The notes: generated from the letters alone by a model not told the origin. A stretch of DNA of 64,000 nt from Butyricimonas sp. Marseille-P3923 (GCF_900184685.1 NZ_FXXL01000007.1:2108001-2172000); one strand, 5' to 3'. Shown: positions 17,986-28,405, counted from the first letter of the stretch. Program-made: numbers and translations.

Positions 17986-19047
17986 ATGACAAAAATAATC
18001 GTTGGTCTGAGTGGTGGAGTGGATAGCTTCGTGACCGCACTCCTGTTACAACAACAAGGTTTTGAAGTGATTGGTATTCATCTTCGGTTATGGGATGCAC
18101 AGGTACAACCGTCACAAGAGGAGAGTCTAAACGAACTTTGCTCCCGAACCGGAATAAAATTATACCGGATTGACGGTCGGAAACTCTTCCAAGACACGGT
18201 TGTCACACCATTTATCCGCGGATACCTCTCCGGTGTTACCCCGAATCCCTGCGCTATCTGCAACAGTTTTGTCAAATGGGAACTTTTGCGTTCATTCGCG
18301 GATGAACTACAAGTTCACCATATCGCGACAGGGCATTACGTGAAAATTCTTCCTCACGATAAACATTATTACGTGCACAAAGGGGTTGATCCCAACAAAG
18401 ACCAATCCTATTTTTTATGGGGTGTCCGGGAAGACATCCTTTCCCGTGCCCTTACACCATTAGGAGATTACACGAAAGCCGAAGTGAAGGAATACGCCCA
18501 ACAACACGATTTCCGGCAAATGGCAGATAAACGGGAAAGCATGAGCATTTGCTTTCTCGAAGGGAGCGATTACAGGGATTTTATTGCCCGTCAACCCGGT
18601 TCCGCGGCCTGCTTCACCCCCGGCATAATCATGGACAACACGGGGCAAATAGTAGGAGAACATAACGGCATCGGCAACTACACGATTGGGCAAAAGAGAG
18701 GCATCCCGTTGAAAGACGGTCGCCCCCAGTACGTGGCACGAATCAATCCCCTCGAAAACCGGATTATCGCGGGTGATAAATCTTCCCTCGATTGTACGCG
18801 CCTAGTCGTGAAAGACTCTCATTTCATCTGCCCCGAAGAAATCAAGGCGAATGACATTGAGGTAAAAGTACGGGGATTAGGGCTAAACCCACAAGGCTAC
18901 GCTCAAATTTCCTCGCTCCCCGACAACACGCTTCTCGTGCAACTCTCCTCTCCCGCGTGGGCGGTTGCCCCGGGACAACCCGTGGCGTTCTACCGGGACG
19001 ATAGGGTTATCGGGGGCGGAATCCTAAGCGAACAGCAATATCAGTAA
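17986..19047 (+). CDS. mnmA: tRNA-specific 2-thiouridylase MnmA
   Basis: This 353-residue enzyme makes the 2-thio group of U34 in the wobble position of Lys, Glu and Gln tRNAs, using ATP and relayed sulfur. The N-terminal PP-loop is [11 protein letters not shown]. The two functional cysteines lie in [12 protein letters not shown] and SMSICFLEG, and [16 protein letters not shown] and [11 protein letters not shown] are further family signatures. The start was set at the ATG at 17986; the open frame runs farther upstream but would cross tRNA-Trp. The last 24 bp overlap convergently with the transporter gene on the other strand. Confidence 0.95.
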   Translation: MTKIIVGLSGGVDSFVTALLLQQQGFEVIGIHLRLWDAQVQPSQEESLNELCSRTGIKLYRIDGRKLFQDTVVTPFIRGYLSGVTPNPCAICNSFVKWELLRSFADELQVHHIATGHYVKILPHDKHYYVHKGVDPNKDQSYFLWGVREDILSRALTPLGDYTKAEVKEYAQQHDFRQMADKRESMSICFLEGSDYRDFIARQPGSAACFTPGIIMDNTGQIVGEHNGIGNYTIGQKRGIPLKDGRPQYVARINPLENRIIAGDKSSLDCTRLVVKDSHFICPEEIKANDIEVKVRGLGLNPQGYAQISSLPDNTLLVQLSSPAWAVAPGQPVAFYRDDRVIGGGILSEQQYQ

Positions 19048-20685
19048 TTGTGCCGTCAATACCCGCAAGAACATCGTGAGCGGGTACACGGTAGCATAAC
19101 TCACCGAAGGCGCATCATTCCCCGCCACACCGTTAGAATATGCCAAGGCTGGCGGGTCTGTCATACTTCCGGCAATCAATCCCATTAAAGTGAAATAGTT
19201 GACTTTATACACGGCTCGCGCTATGATTCCGATGATAATCAAAGGAACCAGCGTGATGATAACACCATAACCTATCCAAGCATAACCACCTTGATTGATA
19301 ATCGTTTCCACGAAACCGTTTCCCGCACGCAATCCCACGCTGGCAAGGAATAAAGCGATACCCACTTCACGCAACATCAGGTTCGCACTCATGGTGGTAT
19401 AAGTCACCAACCCGTATTGAGGCCCGAAACGGCTAACCAGAATAGCAATAATCAAAGGACCTCCCGCCAATCCCAGTTTCACGGGTTGCGGGATTCCGGG
19501 GAACGTAAACGGAATACTTCCCAGTACAATACCTAAAAATATACCCAAGAAGATAGGTACCAAATTCGGTTCGCGCAAACGGCGTAGAGAGTTACCCAAC
19601 ACCTTTGCCACGTTATTGACAGCCGCCTCCGGTCCCACCACCGTCAAACGGTCACCAATCTGCAATTGCAGATTCGGTCTTGCCACCAAATCCACTCCCG
19701 CACGATTCACCCGTGTCACGTTCACCCCGAAACAATTCCTCAACTTCATCTCACCCAACATTTTCCCGTTCACCGCGGCTTTCGTGATAGCGATACGTCG
19801 GGATACAAGTTTTTTATCCAATTTCTCCCATTCGACTTCAACTCTTTCGCCCAAGAATGCCGTGATAGCATCAATATCTTGCAAGGCCGCCACCACGAGT
19901 AATTTATCCCCGGCACTCAAACAAGTTTCGGAAGAACCAAGTTCAATACTATCATCTTCGTGATAAACCCGGGAAAATACAAACTTCCGGTTTATCAAAC
20001 GAGTTACTTCCTTCAAATCTTTTCCAAACAAGGCAGGATTGGTCACCCGCACGGAAAACTGTTGCGCATTGCTTCCTTTGTCCGTATCTTCCCGTTCCAA
20101 CGCCTCATTTTCCTTTTCCAGATTCACCCGGAAAAGCACCCTCATCAACATAATCGAACAGATAATTCCGACCACACCCAACGGATAGGCAACGGCATAT
20201 CCCAACGCAATCGTCGGGTCTTCCATCCCGGAAGCATCCATGTAAGCCTGCTGCGCGGCTCCCAGTCCCGGGGTATTCGTCACGGCTCCGGACAGGACTC
20301 CAACCATCGTCGTGATAGGCAGTCCCGTGACAACATGAATAATATAGGTAGTGACAACACCCAGCAACACGATTCCCGTCGCTAACATGTTTAACGTCAT
20401 TCCTCCTTTCCGGAAAGAAGAAAAGAATCCCGGTCCCACTTGCAGCCCGACCGAATACACGAACAGGATTAACCCGAACTCCTGTACGAAATGCAAAATA
20501 TGCCCGTCTACCTGCATTCCAAAATGACTACAGATAATTCCCACGAAAAGAATCCACGTGATACCCAAAGAAATTCCCCAAACCTTCACCTTGCCCAACA
20601 CGATTCCCAAGGCGATAACGATCGCGAACATCAAAACAGAATGTGCAACCCCTTGCCCGAAAAACAAGTCACCTAACCAAGACAT
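19024..20685 (-). CDS. AspT/YidE-type putative transporter with two TrkA-C domains
   Basis: This 553-residue membrane protein has the AspT/YidE/YbjL layout: a first membrane half (about residues 10-185), two cytoplasmic TrkA-C/RCK-C-type domains (about 210-290 and 295-375), and a second membrane half (about 380-553). Internal duplication is visible in [20 protein letters not shown] and [20 protein letters not shown]. Relatives include aspartate-alanine and other carboxylate exchangers, but the substrate cannot be told here. Its leader is occupied by a heptanucleotide tandem repeat that ends about 5 bp before the ATG, which might influence translation. It is the last gene of the lysS-gpsA-centred minus-strand cluster. 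Confidence 0.9.
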   Translation of the reverse strand: MSWLGDLFFGQGVAHSVLMFAIVIALGIVLGKVKVWGISLGITWILFVGIICSHFGMQVDGHILHFVQEFGLILFVYSVGLQVGPGFFSSFRKGGMTLNMLATGIVLLGVVTTYIIHVVTGLPITTMVGVLSGAVTNTPGLGAAQQAYMDASGMEDPTIALGYAVAYPLGVVGIICSIMLMRVLFRVNLEKENEALEREDTDKGSNAQQFSVRVTNPALFGKDLKEVTRLINRKFVFSRVYHEDDSIELGSSETCLSAGDKLLVVAALQDIDAITAFLGERVEVEWEKLDKKLVSRRIAITKAAVNGKMLGEMKLRNCFGVNVTRVNRAGVDLVARPNLQLQIGDRLTVVGPEAAVNNVAKVLGNSLRRLREPNLVPIFLGIFLGIVLGSIPFTFPGIPQPVKLGLAGGPLIIAILVSRFGPQYGLVTYTTMSANLMLREVGIALFLASVGLRAGNGFVETIINQGGYAWIGYGVIITLVPLIIIGIIARAVYKVNYFTLMGLIAGSMTDPPALAYSNGVAGNDAPSVSYATVYPLTMFLRVLTAQLLILLFA

Positions 20686-20689
20686 ATCG

Positions 20690-20743
20690 ATTTATGATTT
20701 ACGATTTATGATTTACGATTTATGATTTATGATTTATGATTTC
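20690..20743. repeat. Heptanucleotide tandem repeat (ATTTATG/ATTTACG)
   Basis: Seven consecutive 7-bp units alternating ATTTATG and ATTTACG, then a partial unit. The array covers almost the whole 48-bp gap between the GNAT stop and the transporter start and includes the GNAT stop codon. A unit of 7 is not a multiple of 3, so copy-number changes would alter leader spacing or the GNAT C-terminus. Confidence 0.9.
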
Positions 20744-21921
20744 ATTTGTTTTTTATCTGCTGACCGATGAAATTCTATATCATCCCTGAACAATTTCCGG
20801 TACGTGATGTACGTTTGGGATTGCTTCGCCCCGATGTAGTGCATCAAATGCATCATTTGGGGATTGAAATCACCGACCCAACTCAAGTCCAACCAATCAT
20901 ATCGTTTTTTATCCTCTATCATTCTTTTACAGAAAGCATAAATCATGGCAGCCTCCACCCCGCGTCCTTGATACTCCGCGGCAACCCCGAATATCAATCC
21001 CAAGGCGACACGTCCCGGTTTTAGATAGCGATAATACAAGAATTTTAAAATACCTAGACCGCTAATTTTCCCGTTCACGTGCTTCACGATATAATTCAAT
21101 TCGGGAATCGTGATAAAAAATCCTATCGGTTCACCTTTGTAATGAGCGAAATAAAGCAAATCCGGATCCAATACAGGCTTCAATGTTTTGAACAACACGT
21201 CCACTTGCTCTTTCTCCATGCCTGCCACACCATGCACGTCCATATTCCATGCCTTGTTATAAATGGTAAGAAAAGAAGATTTCGCTTGTTCCGGTGTCAT
21301 CTCCCGGTAAGATATAATCCGATAATCTCCGTTTTTCAACAACCTTTCGGATTTCCAAATCACCACTTCGGAGAGGCTCTCCATCACCATCGGCGTACGA
21401 TAAATATATTGCTTGAAGTAATCGCGAAACCCGTAATTCTCGAAAAACGGTACATAATACGGGTGCGTGTACGGCATCTGGAATACTGGCGGTTTAAAAC
21501 CATCCACCAACAATCCCCACCATTCATTACGTTCCCCGAAATTCTCCGGTCCCTCCATAGCTTCCATCCCCCGTTCTTCCAACCAAGCACGGCAACGATC
21601 GAACAACATAAAAGCAGCTTCCTGATCGTTAATACATTCGAAAAAACCCATCCCCCCCACGGTATAGGAATCTAACCGGCAAGTATCCTCGTCGATAAAC
21701 GACGCCACACGTCCGACACATTTCCCGCTTTCATCCCGAAGCAACCAACGAGTACATTCGCCGTGTTTAAAGAAAGGATTCTTATCCTTATCAAATACTT
21801 TCGTGATATCACTATCCAAAGGTCGTACCCAATTCTTGTCATCCTTATACAAGGCTACCGGCAAAACCAGAAATTCTTTTGCCTGCTTTTCGTTTAAAAC
21901 CTCTTCTATGGTATATTTCAT
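20734..21921 (-). CDS. GNAT-family N-acetyltransferase-like protein
   Basis: A 395-residue protein of a Bacteroidota family annotated as GNAT-like. It starts MKYTIEEVLNEKQAKEF and has a C-terminal acetyltransferase-like segment (GVAAEYQGRGVEAAMIYAFC) containing the acetyl-CoA-binding Q/RxxGxG/A-type loop. The acceptor is unknown. The start was placed at 21921, 4 bp after the stop of the upstream gene; an in-frame ATG at 21939 would overlap it. Its final codons lie inside the heptanucleotide repeat. Confidence 0.75.
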   Translation of the reverse strand: MKYTIEEVLNEKQAKEFLVLPVALYKDDKNWVRPLDSDITKVFDKDKNPFFKHGECTRWLLRDESGKCVGRVASFIDEDTCRLDSYTVGGMGFFECINDQEAAFMLFDRCRAWLEERGMEAMEGPENFGERNEWWGLLVDGFKPPVFQMPYTHPYYVPFFENYGFRDYFKQYIYRTPMVMESLSEVVIWKSERLLKNGDYRIISYREMTPEQAKSSFLTIYNKAWNMDVHGVAGMEKEQVDVLFKTLKPVLDPDLLYFAHYKGEPIGFFITIPELNYIVKHVNGKISGLGILKFLYYRYLKPGRVALGLIFGVAAEYQGRGVEAAMIYAFCKRMIEDKKRYDWLDLSWVGDFNPQMMHLMHYIGAKQSQTYITYRKLFRDDIEFHRSADKKQMKS

Positions 21922-21925
21922 ATAT

Positions 21926-22867
21926 TTATATACTAACATTTTCTACTTTTACAGCCGGATGCACGTGCGACCGCAAACCATAAATTCCCCGCCTAATCCA
22001 TACCACGATTATCGCCAACACGACACGGGGAAATATCAACCAGCCTATAGGCAACCCCATCACCATAAACAACAAAGGATCTTCCAATTGTGAATGGGAA
22101 ATCGCCAAATGATAATTCAACAAATCCGCTTCCTGATGCGCCAGTTTTCCTTCTTTAGCATATTCCAGCATAATTGCCGAACCGTAAGCCAGACCAACCG
22201 TGTTACCCACGAGCCACAGGAATGCCACATCCGGTTTTAACCCGAACACCCGCATCAACGGCGACAACATCGAGGAAAGAATCTTCAACACCCCAAATTC
22301 CTCCAAAACCCGCTGCAATATCATCAACCCGGTAATCATCAACACGATCTTCACGCACAACATCAAACTACTCTCCAACCAATGGATTAAAGTATCACCC
22401 AAGTTCATCGCAACTGCCATTTCCGCCATCATCTGACCACCCATCTCCGGCAATATCCAATTTAACACGATAGCCGCCACGAAACTTCCCGCTACGCGAA
22501 GGAATATCATTCCCCTTGCCGAAGATCCCGTTTTCTGCAACACCAAGGTTTCCACGATAAAGTTGTGCGAGATCAAGCACATGGTCGCCATAATAAGGCT
22601 TTCCCTCACGGAAAAATCCAACGTGGCAAGCAACGCTATCACCGTGTATATATTCGTGAATATACTGGTCACAAAAACCAAAGCCGCATCTCCCGGCAAT
22701 CCGATCAACGTGAACAGGGGAGCCGCAAAAGAAGATATATAAGGCAGGATGTTAAAATACGAAAGCAATGTCACGAACAAAGAAACCGGCAACATGATTT
22801 TCAAAAACCACATCGATGTCTTCATTGCCACGGGCACGGCCTTTCGTACACACTTCCAAAACCTCAT
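21926..22867 (-). CDS. Nucleoside-recognition (Gate) domain membrane protein, SpmA/SpmB-like
   Basis: A 313-residue polytopic inner-membrane protein with two Gate/nucleoside-recognition regions (for example LPVSLFVTLLSYFNILPYIS and the second half beginning MLCVKIVLMITGLMILQRVL). Relatives include the SpmA/SpmB spore maturation proteins and nucleoside or nucleotide transporter parts, but in non-spore-formers the role is unknown. It sits 11 bp downstream of gpsA and 4 bp upstream of the GNAT gene, so it is clearly cotranscribed with both. Confidence 0.85.
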   Translation of the reverse strand: MRFWKCVRKAVPVAMKTSMWFLKIMLPVSLFVTLLSYFNILPYISSFAAPLFTLIGLPGDAALVFVTSIFTNIYTVIALLATLDFSVRESLIMATMCLISHNFIVETLVLQKTGSSARGMIFLRVAGSFVAAIVLNWILPEMGGQMMAEMAVAMNLGDTLIHWLESSLMLCVKIVLMITGLMILQRVLEEFGVLKILSSMLSPLMRVFGLKPDVAFLWLVGNTVGLAYGSAIMLEYAKEGKLAHQEADLLNYHLAISHSQLEDPLLFMVMGLPIGWLIFPRVVLAIIVVWIRRGIYGLRSHVHPAVKVENVSI

Positions 22868-22878
22868 ACAATTGAAAA

Positions 22879-23883
22879 TTATCTCAGTTCATCTGTCAGC
22901 AAACGGATCTCCATCGTGGGACTGATACGCTCGTAGAGAATGTTATACACGGCATTGGTGATCGGCATATGCACCTTGAATTCTTCGTTTATCTCGTGAA
23001 TACCTTTCACTCCGAAATATCCCTCGGCAATCATTAACATCTCCATTTGAGCCGATTTCACGGAATAGCCCTTCCCGATCATCGTTCCGAACGTCCGGTT
23101 CCGGCTAAACTGCGAATAGGATGTCACGAGTAAATCCCCCAGATAAGCCGAAAACTTAATGTCCCGCTGCATGGGATGTACCGTGTTCACGAAACGTTCC
23201 ATCTCCTGAATAGCATTGGATATCAGCACGGCTTGAAAATTATCCCCGTAACGTAAACCGTGACAAATACCCGCCGCGATAGCAAACACGTTCTTCAACA
23301 CGGCTCCGTACTCCGTCCCGTAAATATCATCGGATATCGTGGTCTTCACGTAAAAGCATTCGAACAATTGCGCCACAGCACGGGCAACTTTCAAATCTTG
23401 ACTGGCAAAAGTGAGATATGACAAACGCTCCAAGGCAATCTCCTCCGAGTGGCAAGGCCCGGATATAATCACAATCTGTTCCAAGGGCACCTCGTATTGT
23501 TGATGCAGAAACTCCCCGATAGTCAGATTCTCTTCCGGGATCAACCCTTTAATAGCCGAAACGACCACCTTATCTTTCAACGGAAGGTGCAATCTGGTAG
23601 TAACGACATTTTTCACGAATGCACTAGGGATGGCAAACACGATCACATCGGAATTCATTACCAATTTATCCAAATCATCCGTGAAGGTAATCTTGTCCAA
23701 GTCGAATTCGGCTTCACACAAATATCTCGGGTTGTGTTTTAATACTTTAAAGGCTTTAATCGATTCAATATTTCGCATGAACCAATTGATATGCCCGTTA
23801 TTTTCTGTCAGCATTTTCGCGATCGCAGTAGCCCAACTACCTCCGCCCACAACACCAATCCGCGGTTTATCCACTATTTCCAT
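22879..23883 (-). CDS. gpsA: Glycerol-3-phosphate dehydrogenase [NAD(P)+]
   Basis: A 334-residue enzyme that reduces dihydroxyacetone phosphate to sn-glycerol 3-phosphate for phospholipid synthesis. The N-terminal Rossmann motif is GVVGGGSWATAIAKML. SAIKGL, ISGPCHSEEI and LKNVFAIAAGICHGL, with the catalytic lysine, are family signatures, and the length is usual. It follows lysS after a 94-bp gap filled by an inverted 9-mer repeat array. Confidence 0.96.
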   Translation of the reverse strand: MEIVDKPRIGVVGGGSWATAIAKMLTENNGHINWFMRNIESIKAFKVLKHNPRYLCEAEFDLDKITFTDDLDKLVMNSDVIVFAIPSAFVKNVVTTRLHLPLKDKVVVSAIKGLIPEENLTIGEFLHQQYEVPLEQIVIISGPCHSEEIALERLSYLTFASQDLKVARAVAQLFECFYVKTTISDDIYGTEYGAVLKNVFAIAAGICHGLRYGDNFQAVLISNAIQEMERFVNTVHPMQRDIKFSAYLGDLLVTSYSQFSRNRTFGTMIGKGYSVKSAQMEMLMIAEGYFGVKGIHEINEEFKVHMPITNAVYNILYERISPTMEIRLLTDELR

Positions 23884-23890
23884 ATCATAT

Positions 23891-23980
23891 AGTTTATAAA
23901 GTTTTTAAAGTTCATAAAGTTCATAAGGTAAAAACAAAAACTTTATAGACCTTATGAACCTTATAAACTTTATGAACTTA
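23891..23980. repeat. Inverted array of 9-bp units at the 3' end of lysS
   Basis: The left arm (23891-23929) consists of variants of AGTTCATAA and AGTTTATAA. After a 10-bp A-rich spacer, the right arm (about 23940-23980) carries the inverted units (TTTATGAAC, CTTATAAAC). The arms can pair into a long AT-rich hairpin. It overlaps the lysS stop and fills the lysS-gpsA gap, so it may act as a terminator or attenuator. A second such array lies upstream of lysS. Confidence 0.8.
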
Positions 23981-25717
23981 TTTGAACCAATCCTTTACTT
24001 CGTCCTGCGACAAAGTCTTCAATCCTAATTTCATCTTCTTGTTCAAGCCGCTCAACTCTTGATGCAACTTGTTCGGATTTTCCACCGTTTTCAAAGCCTC
24101 TACGGTCTGGAATCCGGCCTTGCGCACCACTTGTACCCAGTCGGCAGGAATACCCAACTCGATAAACTTCTCGTCCGGATCGTTCACAACCACCTTTTCC
24201 GGCTTCATCTGCGGGAAAAGCAACACATCTTGGATAGACAGGCTATTGGTCAAGAACATGCACAAACGGTCGATACCGATACCCATGCCGGAAGTCGGCG
24301 GCATCCCGTATTCCAGCGCACGCACGAAATCATAATCGATGAACATCGCCTCGTCGTCCCCTCTCTCTTGAAGAGCCAACTGATCCTTGAACCGATTCAA
24401 CTGGTCGATCGGGTCATTCAACTCGGAATAAGCATTAGCCACCTCTTTCCCGTTCACGAACAACTCGAAACGTTCCGTCAATCCCGGATCATTACGATGC
24501 ATTTTAGTCAACGGGGACATCTCTACCGGATAGTCATAAATAAACGTCGGTTGGATATAATGCCCTTCGCACTTCTCCCCGAATATCTCGTCAATCAATT
24601 TTCCTTTCCCCATGGTTTCGTCTACCTTTAAACCGATAGACAAACAAAACTCACGTATCTCGTCCTCGCTCTTGCCGGTAATATCAAACCCGGTATATTC
24701 CATGATTGCCTCGGACATCTTCACCCGCTTGAAAGGTGGTTTGAAATCCACTTCATTCTCCCCGAAAACGGCTTTTGTAGTTCCGTTCACGGCAATAGCG
24801 GCAGCTTCAATCATGCGCTCCGTGGAATCCATCATCCATAAATAATCCTTATAAGGCACGTACACCTCCATACAAGTAAATTCCGGGTTATGTGTACGGT
24901 CCATACCTTCATTCCGGAAATTCCGCGAAAACTCGAACACGCCGTTAAATCCCCCCACAATCAGACGTTTCAAGTACAACTCGTTGGCGATTCTCAAATA
25001 AAACGGGATATCCAATGCATTATGATGCGTGATAAAAGGACGTGCTGAAGCACCGCCCGGTATCGCTTGCAACACGGGAGTTTCCACCTCCAGACATCCC
25101 ATTTCCGTGTAGAACTGCCGGATAGCGTTGATCATCTTCGTCCGCTTGATAAAAACATCCTTCACCTGCGGGTTCACGATTAAATCCAAATAACGTTGAC
25201 GATAACGCAATTCCGGATCGGTAAAAGCATCAAAAACCTTCCCGTCTTTCTCTTTCACGATCGGAAGCGGACGCAAGGACTTGGACAACATCACCAGCTC
25301 TTTCGCGTGCACGGAAATCTCTCCCATATTCGTGCGGAACGCAAACCCTTTCACTCCAACGATATCCCCGATATCCATCAACTTTTTGAATACCGTGTTA
25401 TACATCGTGCAAGCTTCATCCCGACTCACATCATCCCGACTCACATCATCCCGACTCACGTAGACTTGAATCCTACCCTCGGCGTCTTGTAATTCAAAAA
25501 ATGAAGCCTTACCCATGATGCGTCGACTCATCATTCGCCCGGCAATCACAACTTCCTGCAATTCCTCCGGTGATTTTTCAAATTTATCAAGAATCTCTTT
25601 AGAAAGGTGAGTTACTTTAAATTCCGGTGCCGGATAGGCATTAATTCCCAAATTCTTCAACTCGTTCAAAGAGTTCCGGCGAATAATTTCCTGTTCGCTT
25701 AATTCTGCAAGACTCAT
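23978..25717 (-). CDS. lysS: Lysine--tRNA ligase, class II
   Basis: A 579-residue class II LysRS. The N-terminal OB-fold anticodon-binding domain spans about residues 55-160. Motif 2 is in [18 protein letters not shown] and motif 3 is [13 protein letters not shown]. The C-terminal extension (about 510-579) with a helix-rich tail is typical of Bacteroidota. In the anticodon-binding domain three copies of VSRDD/E are encoded by a perfect 15-bp tandem repeat (25416-25460). The gene is bracketed on both sides by inverted 9-mer arrays and heads the lysS-gpsA cluster. Confidence 0.97.
   Translation of the reverse strand: MSLAELSEQEIIRRNSLNELKNLGINAYPAPEFKVTHLSKEILDKFEKSPEELQEVVIAGRMMSRRIMGKASFFELQDAEGRIQVYVSRDDVSRDDVSRDEACTMYNTVFKKLMDIGDIVGVKGFAFRTNMGEISVHAKELVMLSKSLRPLPIVKEKDGKVFDAFTDPELRYRQRYLDLIVNPQVKDVFIKRTKMINAIRQFYTEMGCLEVETPVLQAIPGGASARPFITHHNALDIPFYLRIANELYLKRLIVGGFNGVFEFSRNFRNEGMDRTHNPEFTCMEVYVPYKDYLWMMDSTERMIEAAAIAVNGTTKAVFGENEVDFKPPFKRVKMSEAIMEYTGFDITGKSEDEIREFCLSIGLKVDETMGKGKLIDEIFGEKCEGHYIQPTFIYDYPVEMSPLTKMHRNDPGLTERFELFVNGKEVANAYSELNDPIDQLNRFKDQLALQERGDDEAMFIDYDFVRALEYGMPPTSGMGIGIDRLCMFLTNSLSIQDVLLFPQMKPEKVVVNDPDEKFIELGIPADWVQVVRKAGFQTVEALKTVENPNKLHQELSGLNKKMKLGLKTLSQDEVKDWFK
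25416..25460. repeat. 15-bp in-frame tandem repeat inside lysS (three copies)
   Basis: TCATCCCGACTCACA occurs three times in tandem, with only the last base of the final copy changed. It encodes [15 protein letters not shown] in the OB-fold of LysRS. The identical copies point to recent slippage, and copy-number changes keep the frame. Confidence 0.9.
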
Positions 25718-25756
25718 TCTTATATACTTTTAAGGGTTATATTTACTTTTGAACTG

Positions 25757-25764
25757 CAAAGATA
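25757..25764 (-). promoter_or_regulatory. -7 box (TATCTTTG) of lysS
   Basis: An exact TAnnTTTG on the minus strand, about 40 bp before the lysS ATG. No clear -33 box is seen, because the region upstream is the 9-mer repeat array. Confidence 0.55.
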
Positions 25765-25770
25765 ATAATT

Positions 25771-25882
25771 AAAGTTTATAAAGTTCATAAGGTTCATAAA
25801 GTTTATAAGGTTTAAGACCCTGTCCGAAGGACGTCCGTTACTTTATGAACTTTATAAACCTTATAAACTTTATGAACTTTTC
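25771..25882. repeat. Inverted array of 9-bp units between lysS and recJ
   Basis: The left arm (25771-25811) has tandem 9-mers AAGTTTATA, AAGTTCATA, AGGTTCATA and so on. The right arm (25840-25882) carries them inverted, and the roughly 28-bp loop holds a small GTCC-GAA-GGAC hairpin. It belongs to the same family as the array at 23891-23980. It fills most of the 296-bp gap between the divergent lysS and recJ; the rest of the gap shows no gene. Confidence 0.8.
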
Positions 25883-26013
25883 AAACTCTACCCGATTGAA
25901 ATACAAACGCATAATCCCCCATCGCCACAACCTGTTAAAAAATATAATCGCTATTCTTTTGAAATCCCGAGGAAATTCCGCTTCTTTGTAAGTTGAATAG
26001 GAGAAAGTAAATA

Positions 26014-27735
26014 ATGAAGAAAAGATGGGTTATCAATACCCCACCCGAGTGGGCAAAAATAGACGCATTATCCAAAGATCTTGACTGCAGTTACGTCATT
26101 GCAAACCTGTTACTTCAACGGGGTGTGAATACTGCAGAAGAGGCTCATGCTTTCTTCAACCCAACCCTTAACATGCTGCACGATCCATTCCTGATGAAGG
26201 ATATGGATAAAGCGGTCACCCGATTGGAGAGAGCCATTGGCAACGAAGAAAAGATCATGATCTATGGCGATTACGACGTGGACGGGACAACAGCTGTAGC
26301 CTTACTTTACAAGTATCTCAAGAACAAATGCGAGAATCCGGAATATTACATCCCGGACCGTTACACGGAAGGATACGGGGTTTCCATTCGTGCCATTGAT
26401 TACGCGGCAGAGAACGGCATATCACTGATGATCGTCACCGACTGCGGGGTTAAGGCTGTTGAAAAGGTACGTTATGCCAAATCAAAAGGCGTGGATGTTA
26501 TCATCTGCGACCACCACACGCCGGGAGATGAACTTCCCGATGCCGTGGCAGTCCTCGATCCGCAACGAAAAGACTGTAATTACCCCTACCGCTGGCTAAG
26601 CGGTTGCGGTGTCAGTTTCAAACTAGCACAGGCATACAGCCTCAGACACAACCTCTCCATGTCCGACTTGTACAAGTTGCTCGATCTGGTTTGTGTCAGC
26701 ATAGCTAGCGATATCGTGCCGATCACGGGAGAGAATCGTATTCTTGCTTATTTCGGACTGTTGCAATTGAACCAGAATCCCAGTCTTGGGCTGAAAACCA
26801 TATTGAAATTCTCCGGTATTGACAAAGACCTAACCGTGAACGACATCGTATTCCGCATAGGACCGAAAATCAACGCGGCAGGTCGGGTAGAATCGGGGAA
26901 CAAATCCGTGGAACTGCTGATTGCCGATGACGAGAAAAAAGCGGCGGAAGTTGCAGGAAGCATCAATAACTTCAACGACCAACGCAAAAAACTCGACCAC
27001 GACATCACCGAAGAAGCCCTCGAATACATCAACCAATCCCACTACGATCAAACCCAAAAAGCTACCGTACTTTACAACCCAAACTGGCACAAAGGTGTCA
27101 TCGGTATCGTGGCTTCCCGGTTGACGGAATACTACTATCGCCCGACAGTCATCCTCACCGAATCAAACGGTCTGGCAACAGGCTCCGCCCGTTCCGTGGA
27201 AGGATTTGACTTGTACTACGCCATCTCGCAATGTAGCGAGTATCTGGAAAATTACGGCGGACACAAATACGCAGCAGGTTTGACGTTGAAACTGGAAAAC
27301 ATAGAGCCTTTCAAAACCAAATTCCAAAAAATCGTGAGCGAAACCATCACCGAAGAGATGTTGACGCCTCAAATCAATATCGACGTGCAAATCAAACTGA
27401 ACGATATCACGGCGGAACTCTACACGATGATTCAAAAATTCGCCCCGTTCGGTCCCAACAACACGATTCCGGTATTCATGACCGACAATGTGACAAACTT
27501 TATCGGCTCGAAACAAGTGGGCAGAAACAATGAACACCTCAAGTTAGTGGTTGTTGACGACACCCGCTTATGCAACGACCGGAGCGGTATCGCCTTCGGC
27601 ATGGGGGAAGATTTCTCCCGCATCAGCAAAGGTGAATACTTCGATATATGCTATACCCTGCAGGAAAATGAATTCATGGGCAGGAGTGACATACAAATGA
27701 TGATCCGTGATATAAAATTCAAAGAAGAGGAGTAA
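26014..27735 (+). CDS. recJ: Single-stranded-DNA-specific exonuclease RecJ
   Basis: A 573-residue 5'-3' single-strand exonuclease used in recombination and mismatch repair. DHH-family motifs are IYGDYDVDGTTAVALLY, IVTDCGVKA and ICDHHTPG in the N-terminal half. The DHHA1 motif YGGHKYAAG is in the C-terminal half, followed by the OB-fold (NNTIPVFMTDNVTNF). AGGAGA stands 12 bp before the ATG, a good ribosome-binding site for this group. The next gene, recR, starts 2 bp after the stop, so the two repair genes form an operon. Confidence 0.97.
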   Translation: MKKRWVINTPPEWAKIDALSKDLDCSYVIANLLLQRGVNTAEEAHAFFNPTLNMLHDPFLMKDMDKAVTRLERAIGNEEKIMIYGDYDVDGTTAVALLYKYLKNKCENPEYYIPDRYTEGYGVSIRAIDYAAENGISLMIVTDCGVKAVEKVRYAKSKGVDVIICDHHTPGDELPDAVAVLDPQRKDCNYPYRWLSGCGVSFKLAQAYSLRHNLSMSDLYKLLDLVCVSIASDIVPITGENRILAYFGLLQLNQNPSLGLKTILKFSGIDKDLTVNDIVFRIGPKINAAGRVESGNKSVELLIADDEKKAAEVAGSINNFNDQRKKLDHDITEEALEYINQSHYDQTQKATVLYNPNWHKGVIGIVASRLTEYYYRPTVILTESNGLATGSARSVEGFDLYYAISQCSEYLENYGGHKYAAGLTLKLENIEPFKTKFQKIVSETITEEMLTPQINIDVQIKLNDITAELYTMIQKFAPFGPNNTIPVFMTDNVTNFIGSKQVGRNNEHLKLVVVDDTRLCNDRSGIAFGMGEDFSRISKGEYFDICYTLQENEFMGRSDIQMMIRDIKFKEEE

Positions 27736-27737
27736 AC

Positions 27738-28355
27738 ATGCAATCTTTATCGTCCAAATTACTGGAAAAAGCGGTAGAACAATTTGCTTCCCTCCCGGGA
27801 ATAGGACGCAAAACCGCCTTACGTTACGTGCTGCACATGCTCCGGCAAAGTCCCGAGGAAGTGAAGCAATTCACGGATAGCATCACAGCCTTGAAAGAAT
27901 CCATCCGGGAATGTCGTCAATGCCACAATATCTCCGACGAAGACATTTGCGAAATCTGCTCCGATCCCAAACGGGATGCACAGACCATCTGTGTCGTGGA
28001 AAACATCAAGGACATCATGTCCCTCGAAGCCACTGGACAATATCGCGGACTCTACCACGTCCTCGGCGGCATCATCTCGCCCATGGACGGTATCGGTCCC
28101 TCCGACCTCAACATCACGAGCCTGCTGGAACGGGTAGCCAACACCCCCGTGAAAGAAATTATCTTTGCCCTCCGTGCCACCATCGAAGGCGACACCACGG
28201 GTTACTACATCTTCAAGAAACTACCCCGTAAAGACGAATTACTCGTCAGCACTCTCGCCAAAGGCATCGCCGTTGGCAATGACCTCGAATACACCGACGA
28301 ACTCACCTTGGGGCGTTCCATCGTGAACCGGGTAAGATTTGAGCTGAACGGGTAA
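27738..28355 (+). CDS. recR: Recombination mediator RecR
   Basis: A 205-residue RecR protein of normal length. It has an N-terminal helix-hairpin-helix (FASLPGIGRKTALRYVLHM), a zinc finger with four cysteines (CRQCHNISDEDICEIC), and a Toprim domain (TICVVENIKDIMSLEATG). With RecF or RecO it loads RecA at single-strand gaps. It is cotranscribed with recJ. Confidence 0.97.
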   Translation: MQSLSSKLLEKAVEQFASLPGIGRKTALRYVLHMLRQSPEEVKQFTDSITALKESIRECRQCHNISDEDICEICSDPKRDAQTICVVENIKDIMSLEATGQYRGLYHVLGGIISPMDGIGPSDLNITSLLERVANTPVKEIIFALRATIEGDTTGYYIFKKLPRKDELLVSTLAKGIAVGNDLEYTDELTLGRSIVNRVRFELNG

Positions 28356-28405
28356 ATATAATCTCATCTATACTCTCCTTCTATCCTCCTCCACGAGAAA
28401 AACAA

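Noticed and set aside
25416-25460. Possible CRISPR array
   Set aside because: The 15-bp units are contiguous, without spacers, and translate in frame in lysS; the 9-mer arrays nearby also lack spacers.
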